A stretch of DNA of 64,000 nt, taken from NCBI GenBank assembly GCA_012034765.1, contig JAAUOU010000009.1, positions 1 through 64,000 of the forward strand, written 5' to 3'. The notes below the pieces were generated by a model. That model did not search any database, was not told the origin of the DNA, and was given only the letters and a program-made list of their open reading frames with translations. Positions within the stretch are counted from its first letter, which is position 1. Each line of letters starts with the position of its first letter. Made by a program: the position numbers and the translations under genes. Origin of the DNA: Pleurocapsaceae cyanobacterium CSU_1_1 (GTDB lineage: Bacteria > Cyanobacteriota > Cyanobacteriia > Cyanobacteriales > Xenococcaceae). Below are positions 26,991 to 36,800 of the stretch, piece after piece.

Positions 26991-28403
26991 GTGGATAAAC
27001 CCTTATCACTCTCAGAAATAGATCGACTGTATCTTCAAGGCGATCGCAATTTACATCAGAAAAAATTTCCCGCAGCGATCGCAATTTTTGAGCAACTGTT
27101 AGAGATAGTAGATCCTAGTAGTCGGTTATATTTTGATGTTCAACGAGGTTTAATCAAAGCCTATCAGCAGAATCAAGAGTTGGATAAAGCGATCGCTCTT
27201 TGTCAGTCAGTAGCGGAGAGTGATATTGCCAGTACTGCACTATGGGGACAACATTTTTTAGCCGTCTTATCTACCGATTTTTTAATACCCATTGATAATC
27301 AGCAGGAATTTGTAGACGAAGTTGTGACCGCACCAGCGATTAAGCCTAAAACCCTATCTCAATTTAAACAGTACTGTGAGGCTCATCTCCTAGAAGAACT
27401 TCAGGCTTTAGAACACAAAAGAAAATATACCCTCAAAACTATTTTTGTGTCAGGTATTTTTTGCCTAATCATTACTTGGTGTTTCTGTTGGGCTGTATCT
27501 ATGTGCTTGAGCAGCAATATTTCTGTTTTTTTCTATCTTCTTTCCCTCTTGTTTACTCTTCCCGCCTGGGTCATTTTTTGCCGTGGCTGTATTCACAACT
27601 ATAAAATTGGTTTTAAAGGCAACATTATTGAGAAGATCATCGATTTCATTGGCGATTACACCCCTTCTAGTGCGATGCACAGCGAGTCCTTGAGGGCAAC
27701 CGCTGCGAGTACATTTCGCGATCGCCATCACCTTCATTATGCTGCTCATCTATTTTTGGAAAATAAACGTCAAACCATACTTGCCCTCACTCGTAGCCAG
27801 ATCCTTAACGATGAACTGCAAGAACCCGATTATTTAGAACAGGAAGATTGTGTTTACGGTACGATTGGCAACACTAGTATTTTCTTTGCCGAGATTTTGG
27901 CGGAAAGAAGAACAGGAGGGCATTTCGATGAGTTTGCCAGAGAGACATATAGTAGTAAATCTGTTTTATTTCAGGGTTTATTTTTTGAAGCCAAGTTTGC
28001 TAAAAATTTTGTCAGTCGTACTTTTGTGATGCCCAATGATCTCCAAGGAAAAATTGCCCCATTGCATAGTTGGCGGGGAGAACCGATTAAGCTGGAAGAT
28101 CCTGAATTTGAGCGCCTGTTTCGAGTTTACGGAGATAGTCAACTTGAATCTCGCTATATTCTCTCGACTAACTTGATGGCTCGTTTGGTAGAGTTTAACC
28201 AAAAAGCTAGACGCAAAGTATATCTTTCTTTTGTTGAGGGGTTTTTATACATTGCCATTCCCTACCGTCACAATCTCTTTGAACCTAGATTGTTTAAAAG
28301 CATGATGTCTTTTACTCCTTTAAAAGAGTATTTTCAAGACTTTCAGTTAATGATCGGCATTGTCGAAGATTTGAACCTAAATCGTCGTATTTGGGGACAA
28401 TGA
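26991..28403 (+). CDS. TPR-containing DUF3137 membrane protein, LemA partner
   Basis: This 470-residue protein starts at GTG 26991. Residues 1-70 form two TPR-like helix pairs (LHQKKFPAAIAIFEQLLEIV, GLIKAYQQNQELDKAIALCQ). Two membrane helices follow at about 145-200 (IFVSGIFCLIITWCFCWAVS and VFFYLLSLLFTLPAWVIFC). The C-terminal 250 residues match DUF3137, with EDCVYGTIGNTSIFFAEIL, FQGLFFEAKFAKNFVSRTFV and FVEGFLYIAIPYRHNLFEPR. It most likely acts in one membrane complex with LemA. The 53-base spacer is almost entirely pyrimidine, an odd feature. Confidence 0.75.
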   Translation: MDKPLSLSEIDRLYLQGDRNLHQKKFPAAIAIFEQLLEIVDPSSRLYFDVQRGLIKAYQQNQELDKAIALCQSVAESDIASTALWGQHFLAVLSTDFLIPIDNQQEFVDEVVTAPAIKPKTLSQFKQYCEAHLLEELQALEHKRKYTLKTIFVSGIFCLIITWCFCWAVSMCLSSNISVFFYLLSLLFTLPAWVIFCRGCIHNYKIGFKGNIIEKIIDFIGDYTPSSAMHSESLRATAASTFRDRHHLHYAAHLFLENKRQTILALTRSQILNDELQEPDYLEQEDCVYGTIGNTSIFFAEILAERRTGGHFDEFARETYSSKSVLFQGLFFEAKFAKNFVSRTFVMPNDLQGKIAPLHSWRGEPIKLEDPEFERLFRVYGDSQLESRYILSTNLMARLVEFNQKARRKVYLSFVEGFLYIAIPYRHNLFEPRLFKSMMSFTPLKEYFQDFQLMIGIVEDLNLNRRIWGQ

Positions 28404-28506
28404 GCAATGAGCAGCAATTAGTTCAGATGTCTATTGTGAGGGTTTAAATGACCTGTAAGTTAAAAACCACTAAAATGCTTAAAGATGAATTTTTTAAAAT
28501 GAGAAC

Positions 28507-28710
28507 ATGAATCCCGATCAAGTAAACTGCGCGGTAGATTGCGCTCAGGGCTGTATTTTAAGCGATCGCTGTCCCCATAAAGAGTATCAAAACAAGGCTG
28601 CTAATTTTATTAAAGATACTTCGTTAGACAAGATGCTAGAAATAGCGGAAATAGCCAAAATGAAAAAAATCTCCGAACCGCCAAAGTGGGTGATTCCCGA
28701 CGATATCTAA
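28507..28710 (+). CDS. Small Cys-rich hypothetical protein
   Basis: This 67-residue protein has cysteines at 8, 12, 16 and 22 (CAVDCAQGCILSDRCPH), spaced to bind a metal ion or cluster, and a helical second half (LDKMLEIAEIAKMKKI) ending in PPKWVIPDDI. It lies about 100 bases before mreB on the same strand. It looks conserved and well formed, but I cannot name it. Confidence 0.65.
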   Translation: MNPDQVNCAVDCAQGCILSDRCPHKEYQNKAANFIKDTSLDKMLEIAEIAKMKKISEPPKWVIPDDI

Positions 28711-28811
28711 AGATTTAAGTATATTTGCGATTAGACTAATTAACATATAGGGGGTAGATTAGATTCGACTTAGACAATGCGTTACTAGTTTCTTCGGAGC
28801 GAAATATTACA

Positions 28812-29849
28812 GTGGGTTTTTTTAATCGTTTTAAACTTTCGCGGGATATGGGTATCGATCTCGGTACTGCGAATACTTTGGTCTATGTATCTAGCAAAGG
28901 CATTGTTTTGGAAGAACCTTCTGTAGTCGCGATCGAACGCAAAACAGAATACCCCAGAGCATTTGGTAAAGAAGCAAAATTACTGCTGGGACGTTCCCCC
29001 GAAAATATTGAAGCCTTGCGTCCTCTCAAAGATGGTGTAATTGCTGACTTTGACGCAACAGAAGCGATGATCCACGAATTTATTAAACGGGCTTTTGAAG
29101 GTAATCCTTTGGTACATCCACGGATGGTAATTGGCATTCCTAGTGGCGTAACTAAACTAGAACGTCGTGCAGTGATTGAAGCTGCCACCAATGCAGGAGC
29201 AAGGGAAGTGAACTTGATTGAAGAACCGATTGCCGCAGCAATTGGTGCGGGTTTACCCGTTACAGAAGCGACAGGCAATATGATTATCGATATTGGTGGT
29301 GGAACTACTGAAGTTGCTGTAATTAGCTCTCAAGGGAAAGTAATTAGTGAATCGATTCGCATTGCAGGAGATGAATTGACAGAAGCGATCGCCAATCAAA
29401 TTAAGCGAGAGCATAAATTAGCGATCGGCGAAAATACAGCAGAGATGATTAAGTTCAAAATCGGTTCGGCTTATCCTATCGATGAAAGCGATCGCACAAT
29501 GGAAGTACGAGGTTTACACCTAATTTCAGGACTACCTAGTACGGTGGAAGTAAGCGAATCAGAAATCAGGGAATGTCTCAAAGACTCCGTAAGAAGTATT
29601 ATTGAAGCGGTTAAGCGTACTCTAGAGCAAACTCCTCCCGATTTGGCTGCCGATATCATCGATCGCGGCATCATGTTGGCAGGAGGCGGTGCTTTGCTTA
29701 GGGGAATCGATATTTTAATCAGTCATGAAACAGGGATCGTGACTCATATTGCAGCCGATCCTTTGAAATGTGTGGTGTTAGGTACAGGTAAAGTTTTGGA
29801 AGACAAAACTTTTGATCGCGTCTTTAGCGATACTTCTGTACTGAGATAA
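28812..29849 (+). CDS. mreB: Rod-shape determining protein MreB
   Basis: MreB is the bacterial actin that guides lateral cell-wall growth on the inner face of the membrane. The protein has DMGIDLGTANTLVYVSSKG (phosphate 1), VIGIPSGVTKLERRAVIEAA, IIDIGGGTTEVAVIS (phosphate 2) and IMLAGGGALLRGID (adenosine). Length 345 is standard, starting at GTG 28812 with MGFFNRFKLSRD, an amphipathic-type N-terminus. It heads mreBCD. Confidence 0.96.
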   Translation: MGFFNRFKLSRDMGIDLGTANTLVYVSSKGIVLEEPSVVAIERKTEYPRAFGKEAKLLLGRSPENIEALRPLKDGVIADFDATEAMIHEFIKRAFEGNPLVHPRMVIGIPSGVTKLERRAVIEAATNAGAREVNLIEEPIAAAIGAGLPVTEATGNMIIDIGGGTTEVAVISSQGKVISESIRIAGDELTEAIANQIKREHKLAIGENTAEMIKFKIGSAYPIDESDRTMEVRGLHLISGLPSTVEVSESEIRECLKDSVRSIIEAVKRTLEQTPPDLAADIIDRGIMLAGGGALLRGIDILISHETGIVTHIAADPLKCVVLGTGKVLEDKTFDRVFSDTSVLR

Positions 29850-29910
29850 TCAGACGAGCTTTTTTTACAATCTCTAATACTGTCAGAAAATTAATTGGGA
29901 TAACTATCGT

Positions 29911-30657
29911 ATGAGTCGCTGGTGGGACAGATATGGGTTTCGCACAATCATAATTATCGTTGCTCTAATTATTGCTCTAGGGATCAAGCAAACTCAGGCT
30001 GCATTTCTCTCCGAAGCTTATTACTTTGTAGTTAGACCATTTCAATCTCAAACACAATTTACGCTAGAAGATCGGCTAACTAATGCCAGAATTTTAGAGT
30101 TAGAGCAAAACGTGGCGGAGTTAGAGCAGCAGAATCGGCAGTTAAAGCAATCGTTAGATTATGCTGAAACTCAACCAGTTAAAACTATTGCTGCTCCTGT
30201 AATCGCTCGTAGTCGCGATCGCTGGTGGGATCGAGTTACTTTGGGTAAGGGGAGCGAAGATGGGGTCAAACCTGGCTATATTGTTACGGGGATCGGTGGC
30301 TTAGTGGGGCGAGTTACTCACGTTACTCCTCATACTAGCAAGGTACTGTTAATTAGTGATAGTACCAGTCGAGTGGGGGCAATTCTCAGTCGCAATCGTC
30401 AGTTTGGCTATCTTAGAGGCAAAAGTTCATCTACAGTTGTGATGCAGTTTTTTCATCAGGTGGCAGGGATTAAGCCTGGAGATGAGATTGCAACTTCTTC
30501 TTTGAGTAAACTTTATCCTCCTGGTTTGGCGATTGGAAAGGTTAAATCTGTGCATAAAAACCAAGGTGCTATCGTTGAAGTGGAATTGAGCGCGCCGATT
30601 GATGTTTTGGAATGGGTAGTGATTCAGCCGTTCGCATCTAAGTTGGGTAGTAGGTAG
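29911..30657 (+). CDS. mreC: Cell-shape protein MreC
   Basis: MreC is a periplasmic scaffold linking MreB to wall synthases. It has one N-terminal membrane helix (TIIIIVALIIALGIKQ), a coiled coil (ARILELEQNVAELEQQNRQL), and two beta-barrel domains with VIARSRDRWWDRVTLGKG, VGRVTHVTPHTSKVLLISD and GDEIATSSLSKLYPPGLAIG. The stop codon TAG falls inside a run of eight GTAGTAG heptamers, so the last residues (GSR) are encoded by the repeat and the end could shift with copy number. Confidence 0.95.
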   Translation: MSRWWDRYGFRTIIIIVALIIALGIKQTQAAFLSEAYYFVVRPFQSQTQFTLEDRLTNARILELEQNVAELEQQNRQLKQSLDYAETQPVKTIAAPVIARSRDRWWDRVTLGKGSEDGVKPGYIVTGIGGLVGRVTHVTPHTSKVLLISDSTSRVGAILSRNRQFGYLRGKSSSTVVMQFFHQVAGIKPGDEIATSSLSKLYPPGLAIGKVKSVHKNQGAIVEVELSAPIDVLEWVVIQPFASKLGSR

Positions 30658-30702
30658 TAGGTAGTAGGTAGTAGGTAGTAGGTAGTAGGTAGTAGGTAGT
30701 AG
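30647..30702 (+). repeat. Eight tandem GTAGTAG heptamers (STRR-type) between mreC and mreD
   Basis: Eight perfect 7-bp copies run from the last codons of mreC to eight bases before the mreD ATG at 30710. Heptanucleotide tandem repeats (STRR) are known from cyanobacteria. In this place it fills the whole mreC-mreD junction. Confidence 0.95.
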
Positions 30703-30709
30703 GTAAATA

Positions 30710-31261
30710 ATGCAGCGTCACAAACAGAGATCATTTGATATTTTGAAGGTAATTAATTTACTGTTTATTACTATTTCAATCGCTGTCTGCATTGTTTTGA
30801 TGCTGGTGAATATTCCAGGAATGGAGTTATTAGAAGTAAATCCGAACTGGTTATTAATTTGGATTGTTGCTTGGAGTATTAACAAAACGGCGTGGTCAGG
30901 AGCGATCGCTGGCTTGATGATCGGCTGTATTTATGACGGTATTACTCTTAGCGCACCCTCGCATATTCTCAGTTTTGTGGTGGTAGGAGTTTTAACCTCA
31001 AGTCTCAAGACGCAAAAGTATTTAGGGGAAGATTTTATTTCTGTCGCCTTTGTAGTGTTTTTTATGACATTTTTATCCGAAGCTATTTTTGCTTTACAGT
31101 ATGGTCAAGAACACTCAATCAATTTAACTGATTTACTACAAAAATATCAGCAGGTAGTTGTTATTTCGGCAATTATTACTAGTCTTTGGAGTCCTGCTTT
31201 TTATTATCCTCTTAATCTTTGGCAGAAAAAACTAGGATTATGGAGAAAAAAATTAAGCTAA
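30710..31261 (+). CDS. mreD: Rod-shape determining protein MreD
   Basis: This 183-residue protein has about five membrane helices, no charged catalytic sites, and the MreD features WSGAIAGLMIGCIYDGITLS and a position after mreC. MreD couples the MreBC system with cell-wall enzymes. It is the usual third gene of the operon. Confidence 0.88.
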   Translation: MQRHKQRSFDILKVINLLFITISIAVCIVLMLVNIPGMELLEVNPNWLLIWIVAWSINKTAWSGAIAGLMIGCIYDGITLSAPSHILSFVVVGVLTSSLKTQKYLGEDFISVAFVVFFMTFLSEAIFALQYGQEHSINLTDLLQKYQQVVVISAIITSLWSPAFYYPLNLWQKKLGLWRKKLS

Positions 31262-31392
31262 TTTAAACCTTGTCCAGTTTGAAAAGTTGAGTTTTGAGCC
31301 TGGGGTTCGGAAATTAATACTAAAACGGAATTTTTAGATACAAAACTACGAGTTTCAATGTGAATGGGGTTTAAACTAACATGAGTTCGACT

Positions 31393-31872
31393 TTAACTTT
31401 GCTCTTCTTCAAGCTGATAAACACTTATAGCTGCAAGTATTAGAGCTACAAAAGTTAAAGCTGTTCTGAGCCAATTCCAATTTGACCATGTGATTAATTT
31501 AGGTACAACTAAAGACAATTCAATAGTTTTATCTGACAATAAAGCATTTGCTGAAGCAAAATAGATAGGATAGGTTATTGAAGTCAAAAAAATTGCAATA
31601 GTTGCTATAGTCCAAATAATTTTGGTATTTGCTTTGCTTTTCCATGAAACAATCAAAGTAATTAAAGTTGTCAAGAATGCTATTAGGTTTAGAGGAATCA
31701 TTAAGGTTGGAAACCTAAGAAAATTAACCTCAAACCATTCAAGAAAATAATTAGGTTCAGACGATAGCCAAAAGGGAACAATGACAATAGCAATAAACAG
31801 AAATGTTCCTGTAAAGATAGCTAAAGAAATCAAAGAAAGAACTTGCAGAATTTTTAAGGTTTTCATATTCAT
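31393..31872 (-). CDS. Four-helix membrane protein, DUF1772-like
   Basis: This 159-residue protein has four hydrophobic helices (LQVLSLISLAIFTGTFLFIA, LMIPLNLIAFLTTLITLIVS, and two more) with a WNWLRT segment before the last. This layout matches DUF1772/anthrone-oxygenase-like small membrane proteins, which are often beside HxlR or NmrA-type redox genes. It is 9 bases after the ene-reductase stop, so co-transcribed with it. Confidence 0.65.
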   Translation of the reverse strand: MNMKTLKILQVLSLISLAIFTGTFLFIAIVIVPFWLSSEPNYFLEWFEVNFLRFPTLMIPLNLIAFLTTLITLIVSWKSKANTKIIWTIATIAIFLTSITYPIYFASANALLSDKTIELSLVVPKLITWSNWNWLRTALTFVALILAAISVYQLEEEQS

Positions 31873-31881
31873 ACATCTGAT

Positions 31882-32970
31882 TCAAAGAAAAGAATAATCT
31901 GTATAACCTACTGCTGCCTCTTCATTATCACCTCTGCCGTAAAAAGTTCTGGGGTTAGGTTCATTTAAGGGAGCATTAATACTAAATCTTTTGACTAGAT
32001 CGGGATTAGCTAAATATGGTCTACCGAAAGAAACTAACTCCGCATTGCCAGAAGCGATCGCGCTTTCTCCTGTCTCTTTGTTATAACCACCATTAGTAAT
32101 GATATTTCCTTGATAGAGAGGACGAAAAACTGGTAAAACGGGGTTAATTACTTTACGAGTATTTATATCAACTTCATTGGCTTCCATTAGATGGATGTAA
32201 CCTAGATTAAAATTATTCAAAGCTTTGATTACATAACCAAAAGTCGCTTGAGGATCGGAATCAAACATCCCATAAAAAGTATTGCTGGGAGATAATTTAA
32301 TTCCAACGCAATCTCCTCCCCAAACTTGAGTTACTGCTTCGACTACTTCTAGTAAAAAACGAGCGCGATTTTCAATTGAACCACCATACTTGTCTTGGCG
32401 TTGATTTGAACCATCCTGTAAAAATTGATCGATTAAATAACCAAACGCACCGTGTAACTCTACTCCGTCAAAACCAGCCTGTTGCGCATTGACTGCTGCT
32501 TGACGAAATTGGGCAATAATTTCGCGAATTTCCGAGGTTTCTAAAGCACGGGGGATTTCTAGATCTACTTTCCCAATGGGAGTATGTAATTGACCTGTAG
32601 CTGCGATCGCACTTGGCGCAATCGGTTTTTCTCCATTAAGTAAAGCTGAATGAGCAACTCTACCACTATGCCAAATTTGTAAGAATATTTTACCACCCTG
32701 AGCGTGAACTGCATCGGTAACTAGTTTCCAGCCTTGAATTTGTTCTTCGTTATAGATGCCAGGTACATTCATATATCCCTGACTCAAAGGCGAAATCATC
32801 GTGCATTCAGTAATAATTAAACCAGCAGTAGCCCGTTGAGCATAGTATTCTGCCATCAATTCAGTGGGAACTGTGCCATCAGCACGTAAGCGAGTCATGG
32901 GAGCCATCACCATACGGTTGTCTAAATTATTTGAGCCTAATTGCCAAGAGTCAAAAAGATTAGAGTTCAT
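31882..32970 (-). CDS. Old yellow enzyme / NemA-type alkene reductase
   Basis: This FMN enzyme reduces activated C=C bonds or nitro-esters with NAD(P)H. Visible blocks are NRMVMAPMTRLRADGTVP, then IFLQIWHSGRVAHSALLNGE, the substrate-binding GFDGVELHGAFGYLIDQFLQ with QDKYGGSIENRARFLLEVVE, and FGRPYLANPDLVKRF. At 362 residues it is full length. It is flanked by YciI-like and DUF1772-like genes, in one operon divergent from an HxlR regulator. Confidence 0.92.
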   Translation of the reverse strand: MNSNLFDSWQLGSNNLDNRMVMAPMTRLRADGTVPTELMAEYYAQRATAGLIITECTMISPLSQGYMNVPGIYNEEQIQGWKLVTDAVHAQGGKIFLQIWHSGRVAHSALLNGEKPIAPSAIAATGQLHTPIGKVDLEIPRALETSEIREIIAQFRQAAVNAQQAGFDGVELHGAFGYLIDQFLQDGSNQRQDKYGGSIENRARFLLEVVEAVTQVWGGDCVGIKLSPSNTFYGMFDSDPQATFGYVIKALNNFNLGYIHLMEANEVDINTRKVINPVLPVFRPLYQGNIITNGGYNKETGESAIASGNAELVSFGRPYLANPDLVKRFSINAPLNEPNPRTFYGRGDNEEAAVGYTDYSFL

Positions 32971-32979
32971 AATTTCGAT

Positions 32980-33393
32980 TTAGTTGATTTTTGTTTGAGT
33001 ATTGGAATAGGAAACAGAAATATTGATCGAGCCTTCATTTAACAACCAGGGTTGAATTTGGTATTCTCGTACCTGATTTTGATGTAGTGGATCTCGATCG
33101 GCGATCGCTTTAGCTGCTGTAACAGACTCAGCGCGGATGATAATCATGCCATTACCAGCAAAATATTCTCCATCTTCGCTAAATAAAGGCCCTGCACCAA
33201 ATAAAGTTCCTTGAGTTTCTAAAGAGTGTAAGTATTCAAAATGTGCGGGTAAAAATTGATTGACAGATTCTAGATCTTTAATCGCAGTTGAGGTAATTAC
33301 ATACAAAAGCTTTGCTAGAGAAGTCTTTTGAGACTTTTCAATAATTGTCGTGGCAGATACTTGCTCCATCTTTAATTCACTATTTATAGACAC
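32980..33393 (-). CDS. YciI family protein
   Basis: This 137-residue protein has an N-terminal extension of about 30 residues and then the YciI fold: LYVITSTAIKDLESVNQFLP, AHFEYLHSLETQGTLFGAGP, then GMIIIRAESVTAAKAIADRD and PLHQNQVREYQIQPW. The His in AHFEYL and Asp in DRDP are the usual active-site pair of this ferredoxin-like family, whose reactions are mostly unknown. It is first in the operon, ten bases before the ene-reductase. Confidence 0.8.
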   Translation of the reverse strand: MSINSELKMEQVSATTIIEKSQKTSLAKLLYVITSTAIKDLESVNQFLPAHFEYLHSLETQGTLFGAGPLFSEDGEYFAGNGMIIIRAESVTAAKAIADRDPLHQNQVREYQIQPWLLNEGSINISVSYSNTQTKIN

Positions 33394-33532
33394 TTCACTG
33401 AAGGTTGCTGAATCAAAGCATGAGAATTAACTTGGTTATTCCTACCTGAAATCAGCAATACTCCTTACTGATATGATTAAGCCAATCGATGTCATCAATC
33501 AAGAAGGTACTCAAAAGTAAGCTACATACCCA
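33394..33532. promoter_or_regulatory. Divergent promoter region for the YciI-OYE operon and hxlR gene
   Basis: This 139-bp gap lies between the divergent operon starts. By analogy with HxlR systems, the regulator probably binds here and controls both sides. No clear operator palindrome was identified by eye. Confidence 0.45.
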
Positions 33533-33880
33533 ATGGTGCGTAAATTAATCCGTAATCGTCCAGAACCAGAGATATTCACCCTTAATTGTCCTACCCAACA
33601 AGTTTTAGATATTATCGGCAATAAATGGAGTGTAATTATTATTTATTGTCTTGCTTATCAAACCAGACGTTATAAACAATTGGAACGTAAAATCGAAGGG
33701 ATTTCTCAAAAAGTTCTGACTCAAACTCTGCGTAGATTAGAACAGAATGGCTTGGTTAAGAGAAAAGTTTATCCCGCAGTTCCTTTGCAGGTTGAATATT
33801 CTCTCACGCCTTTGGGTGAAACCCTAGTTGAACCTTTATCTTTACTGGCAGAATGGAGCGAACAAAATATCTCAAAATAA
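33533..33880 (+). CDS. HxlR-type winged-helix regulator
   Basis: This 115-residue protein has the HxlR layout: CPTQQVLDIIGNKWSVIIIY, then FKQLERKIEGISQKVLTQTL-like helix-turn-helix (KQLERKIEGISQKVLTQTLR), then NGLVKRKVYPAVPLQVEYSL for the wing. A cysteine at about residue 20 precedes the core as in redox or aldehyde-sensing members. It is divergent from the YciI/ene-reductase/DUF1772 operon, and probably represses it until an electrophile appears. Confidence 0.88.
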   Translation: MVRKLIRNRPEPEIFTLNCPTQQVLDIIGNKWSVIIIYCLAYQTRRYKQLERKIEGISQKVLTQTLRRLEQNGLVKRKVYPAVPLQVEYSLTPLGETLVEPLSLLAEWSEQNISK

Positions 33881-33893
33881 ATTAAGAAATTAA

Positions 33894-36800
33894 ATGCTTG
33901 AAAATTCTGCTGTAACTATCCAAGAAGCGATCGCCAAATTACGACAGTTAGTGCAATTGGAAATACAGCATAGTTGGCGGGATTTAGGCAACGCAGACAA
34001 TAATTTAGCTGATGTTAATCTGATTAAATATCCCATAGCTACCCTGAATGACAAAGGCTATCTGGTTTTTCCTCCAGGAAAAGAGGTTAAATGGCTGGCA
34101 CAGCAGATTATTATCCCTCAAACACTACAGGGTTATCCAATAGCGGGGTTGAGTTTACATTTAGTCTTGACTTGGTGGGCAGCGGATGCTCAAATCTTTA
34201 TTAACGGGGAGTTGGTGCAGCAGGGGGATTTGTTTGATTCTTCAGCACGGATACTAATTACGGATTATGCTCAACCAGGACGAGAATATCTGGTTGCTAT
34301 TCGTCTGGTAAGTCCTAATCATGACATTGGGGCATTAATGCGATCGCATTTGATTTACGAACAAGTAAATACTCCCCAAAAAATCGACCCTGGTTTAGTT
34401 GCGGATGAAATCACTGTCTTAAGCAAATATCTCTCTGAATTTAAACCCGCAGATCTAGATGTATTAGCAGCAGCCTTAGATGGGTTTAACTGGCATAATC
34501 TGCAACAGGCTGATAAGTTTACAGAAGATTTGGCGCAATTGCGATCGCACTTATTACCCCTGGCGCAGGATATTAAACAACGTCGTTTTAATTTACTCGG
34601 TCATGCTCACTTGGACATGGCTTGGTTATGGACAACTGACGAAACCTATGAAGTTGCGGAACGAACTTTTAAATCTGTCCTGAATTTACAGCAAGATTTT
34701 CCCGCCCTTACTTTTGGTCACACTAGTCCAGCATTGTATGAATGGATCGAGAATAATCGTCCTGAGTTGTTTCGATTAATTCAAAATGCTGTCAGGTCAA
34801 ATAAATGGGAAATATTGGGGGGGATGTGGGTTGAACCTGAAACTAATTTGGTATGTGGTGAGTCGTTAATTCGGCAGCTAATTTATGGACAGCAATATTA
34901 TCAGGAGAAGTTTGGCGAGATCGCTAAAGTTGCTTGGCTACCCGATAGCTTTGGTTTTACCTGGCAACTACCCCAAATTATGCAGCAGTGCGGAATTGAA
35001 TATTTTGTGACGGGTAAACTGCACTGGAATGATACGACTAAGTTTCCTCATGGTTGTTTCTGGTGGGAGTCTCCCGACGGGACGCAGTTATTAACTCTAA
35101 TGTCTCCTCCCAATGTGACGGGAGTAATGGATACTAACCCTCTTACCATGACTAACTATGCAATTGATTGGGAGGTGCAGACGGGTTTACAAGAGATATT
35201 TTGGCTACCAGGAGTCGGCGATCATGGCGGAGGACCAACTAGAGATATGTTAGAGGTTGCTGCTAAGTGGCATAACTCCCCGTTTTTTCCGCAGATTGAT
35301 TTTGTTACGGCAACTGATTATTTAAAGCGGATTAGTTGTGTTGAAGGTAGCAAAGAGAAGTTCCCGCAGAATTGTCCAGGCACAAAGGGAGATAAAGAGA
35401 GTACGCAAAAAACTCAGCATCAGTTTCCTATTTGGCAAGATGAATTATATTTAGAACTGCACCGTGGTTGTTATACGGTTCATGGGGAGCAGAAGAGATA
35501 TAATCGCCGTTGTGAAAGATTACTTTATGAGGCGGAATTGTGGTCAACTCTGGCAACTCTGCTTTGTGAAGACAGGTTTGATATCCGCGCACTATTTTCC
35601 AATATAAAAAATATAATCGAAAAAGAAGGTTTTTGTCAAGCAGATACTCAGCAGCTGATCGGAATTGCCTGGAAGAAAGTTTTATTTAATCAGTTTCATG
35701 ACATCTTACCTGGAACATCGATCGCCGAAGTATTTACCGAAGCTAATCGTGACTGGGAGACAGCGATCGCTTTGGGGGAAAGTCTTTTGCAACACGCTTT
35801 AGATACCATTGCTTTAAATATCAAACTTCCCGAAGCGCCTGAAGCTGAGGCGATACCGATAGTTGTGTTTAATTCTCTAAACTGGGAGCGATCGCAAGTA
35901 GTAACTTTAGAAGATCATAGATTTAATCATGACAATTTCGTTTTTTGGCTCTGGGATGATCAGGGAAACAAGATTTCTACTAACAGCAATCAAGCAGGCA
36001 AATTAAGCTTTCTGGCGCAAAATGTTCCAGGAGTAGGCTATAGTCTGTATTGGCTGTGTCAAGCATCAGGTAGTAAATCAAAGAGCGAGTTTAGTAATAA
36101 TTACCAGTTAGAAAATAATTATTTAAAAGTTGTTGTTAATCCGCAAACGGGTGATTTAAATAGTATTTTTGACAAGCTCAACGAGCGAGAAATATTGCGA
36201 TCGCCTGGTAATAAGCTAGAGGCTTTTACAGACCAAGGGCAGTATTGGGACGCTTGGAACATCGATCCAGAATATGCACAAAAGCAATTATCTGACACCA
36301 AACTAAAATCAATTGAGTGGTTAGAAAATAGCGAATTAAGACAAGTAATTAGAGTAGTTAAACAGTTTAATAGTTCACAATTTATCCAAGACTATAGCTT
36401 AGAAAAGCAGGCAAATCTCTTAACTATAAAAAATACCGTAGATTGGCAGGAAACCCATGTCATGGTCAAGGTAGCATTTCCCTTAAATCTAACTAGTAAT
36501 TATGTTACTTACGAAATCCCCTGTAGCACAATTAAGCGCACTACAAAACCTGAGACAGCAGCAGAGAAAGCGCAGTGGGAAGTATCAGCCTTGAACTGGG
36601 CAGATTTAACCGACACACAAGCAGATTACGGAGTTAGCTTACTTAATGATTGCAAGTATGGTTATGATGCTCAACCAAATCAACTACGCTTAACTTTATT
36701 ACGAGCGGCTACCTGGCCAGATCCCCAAAGCGATCGCGGCATCCATCATTTTACCTATTGTATCTATCCCCATCAAAATAGCTGGCAAGAAGCTAACACT

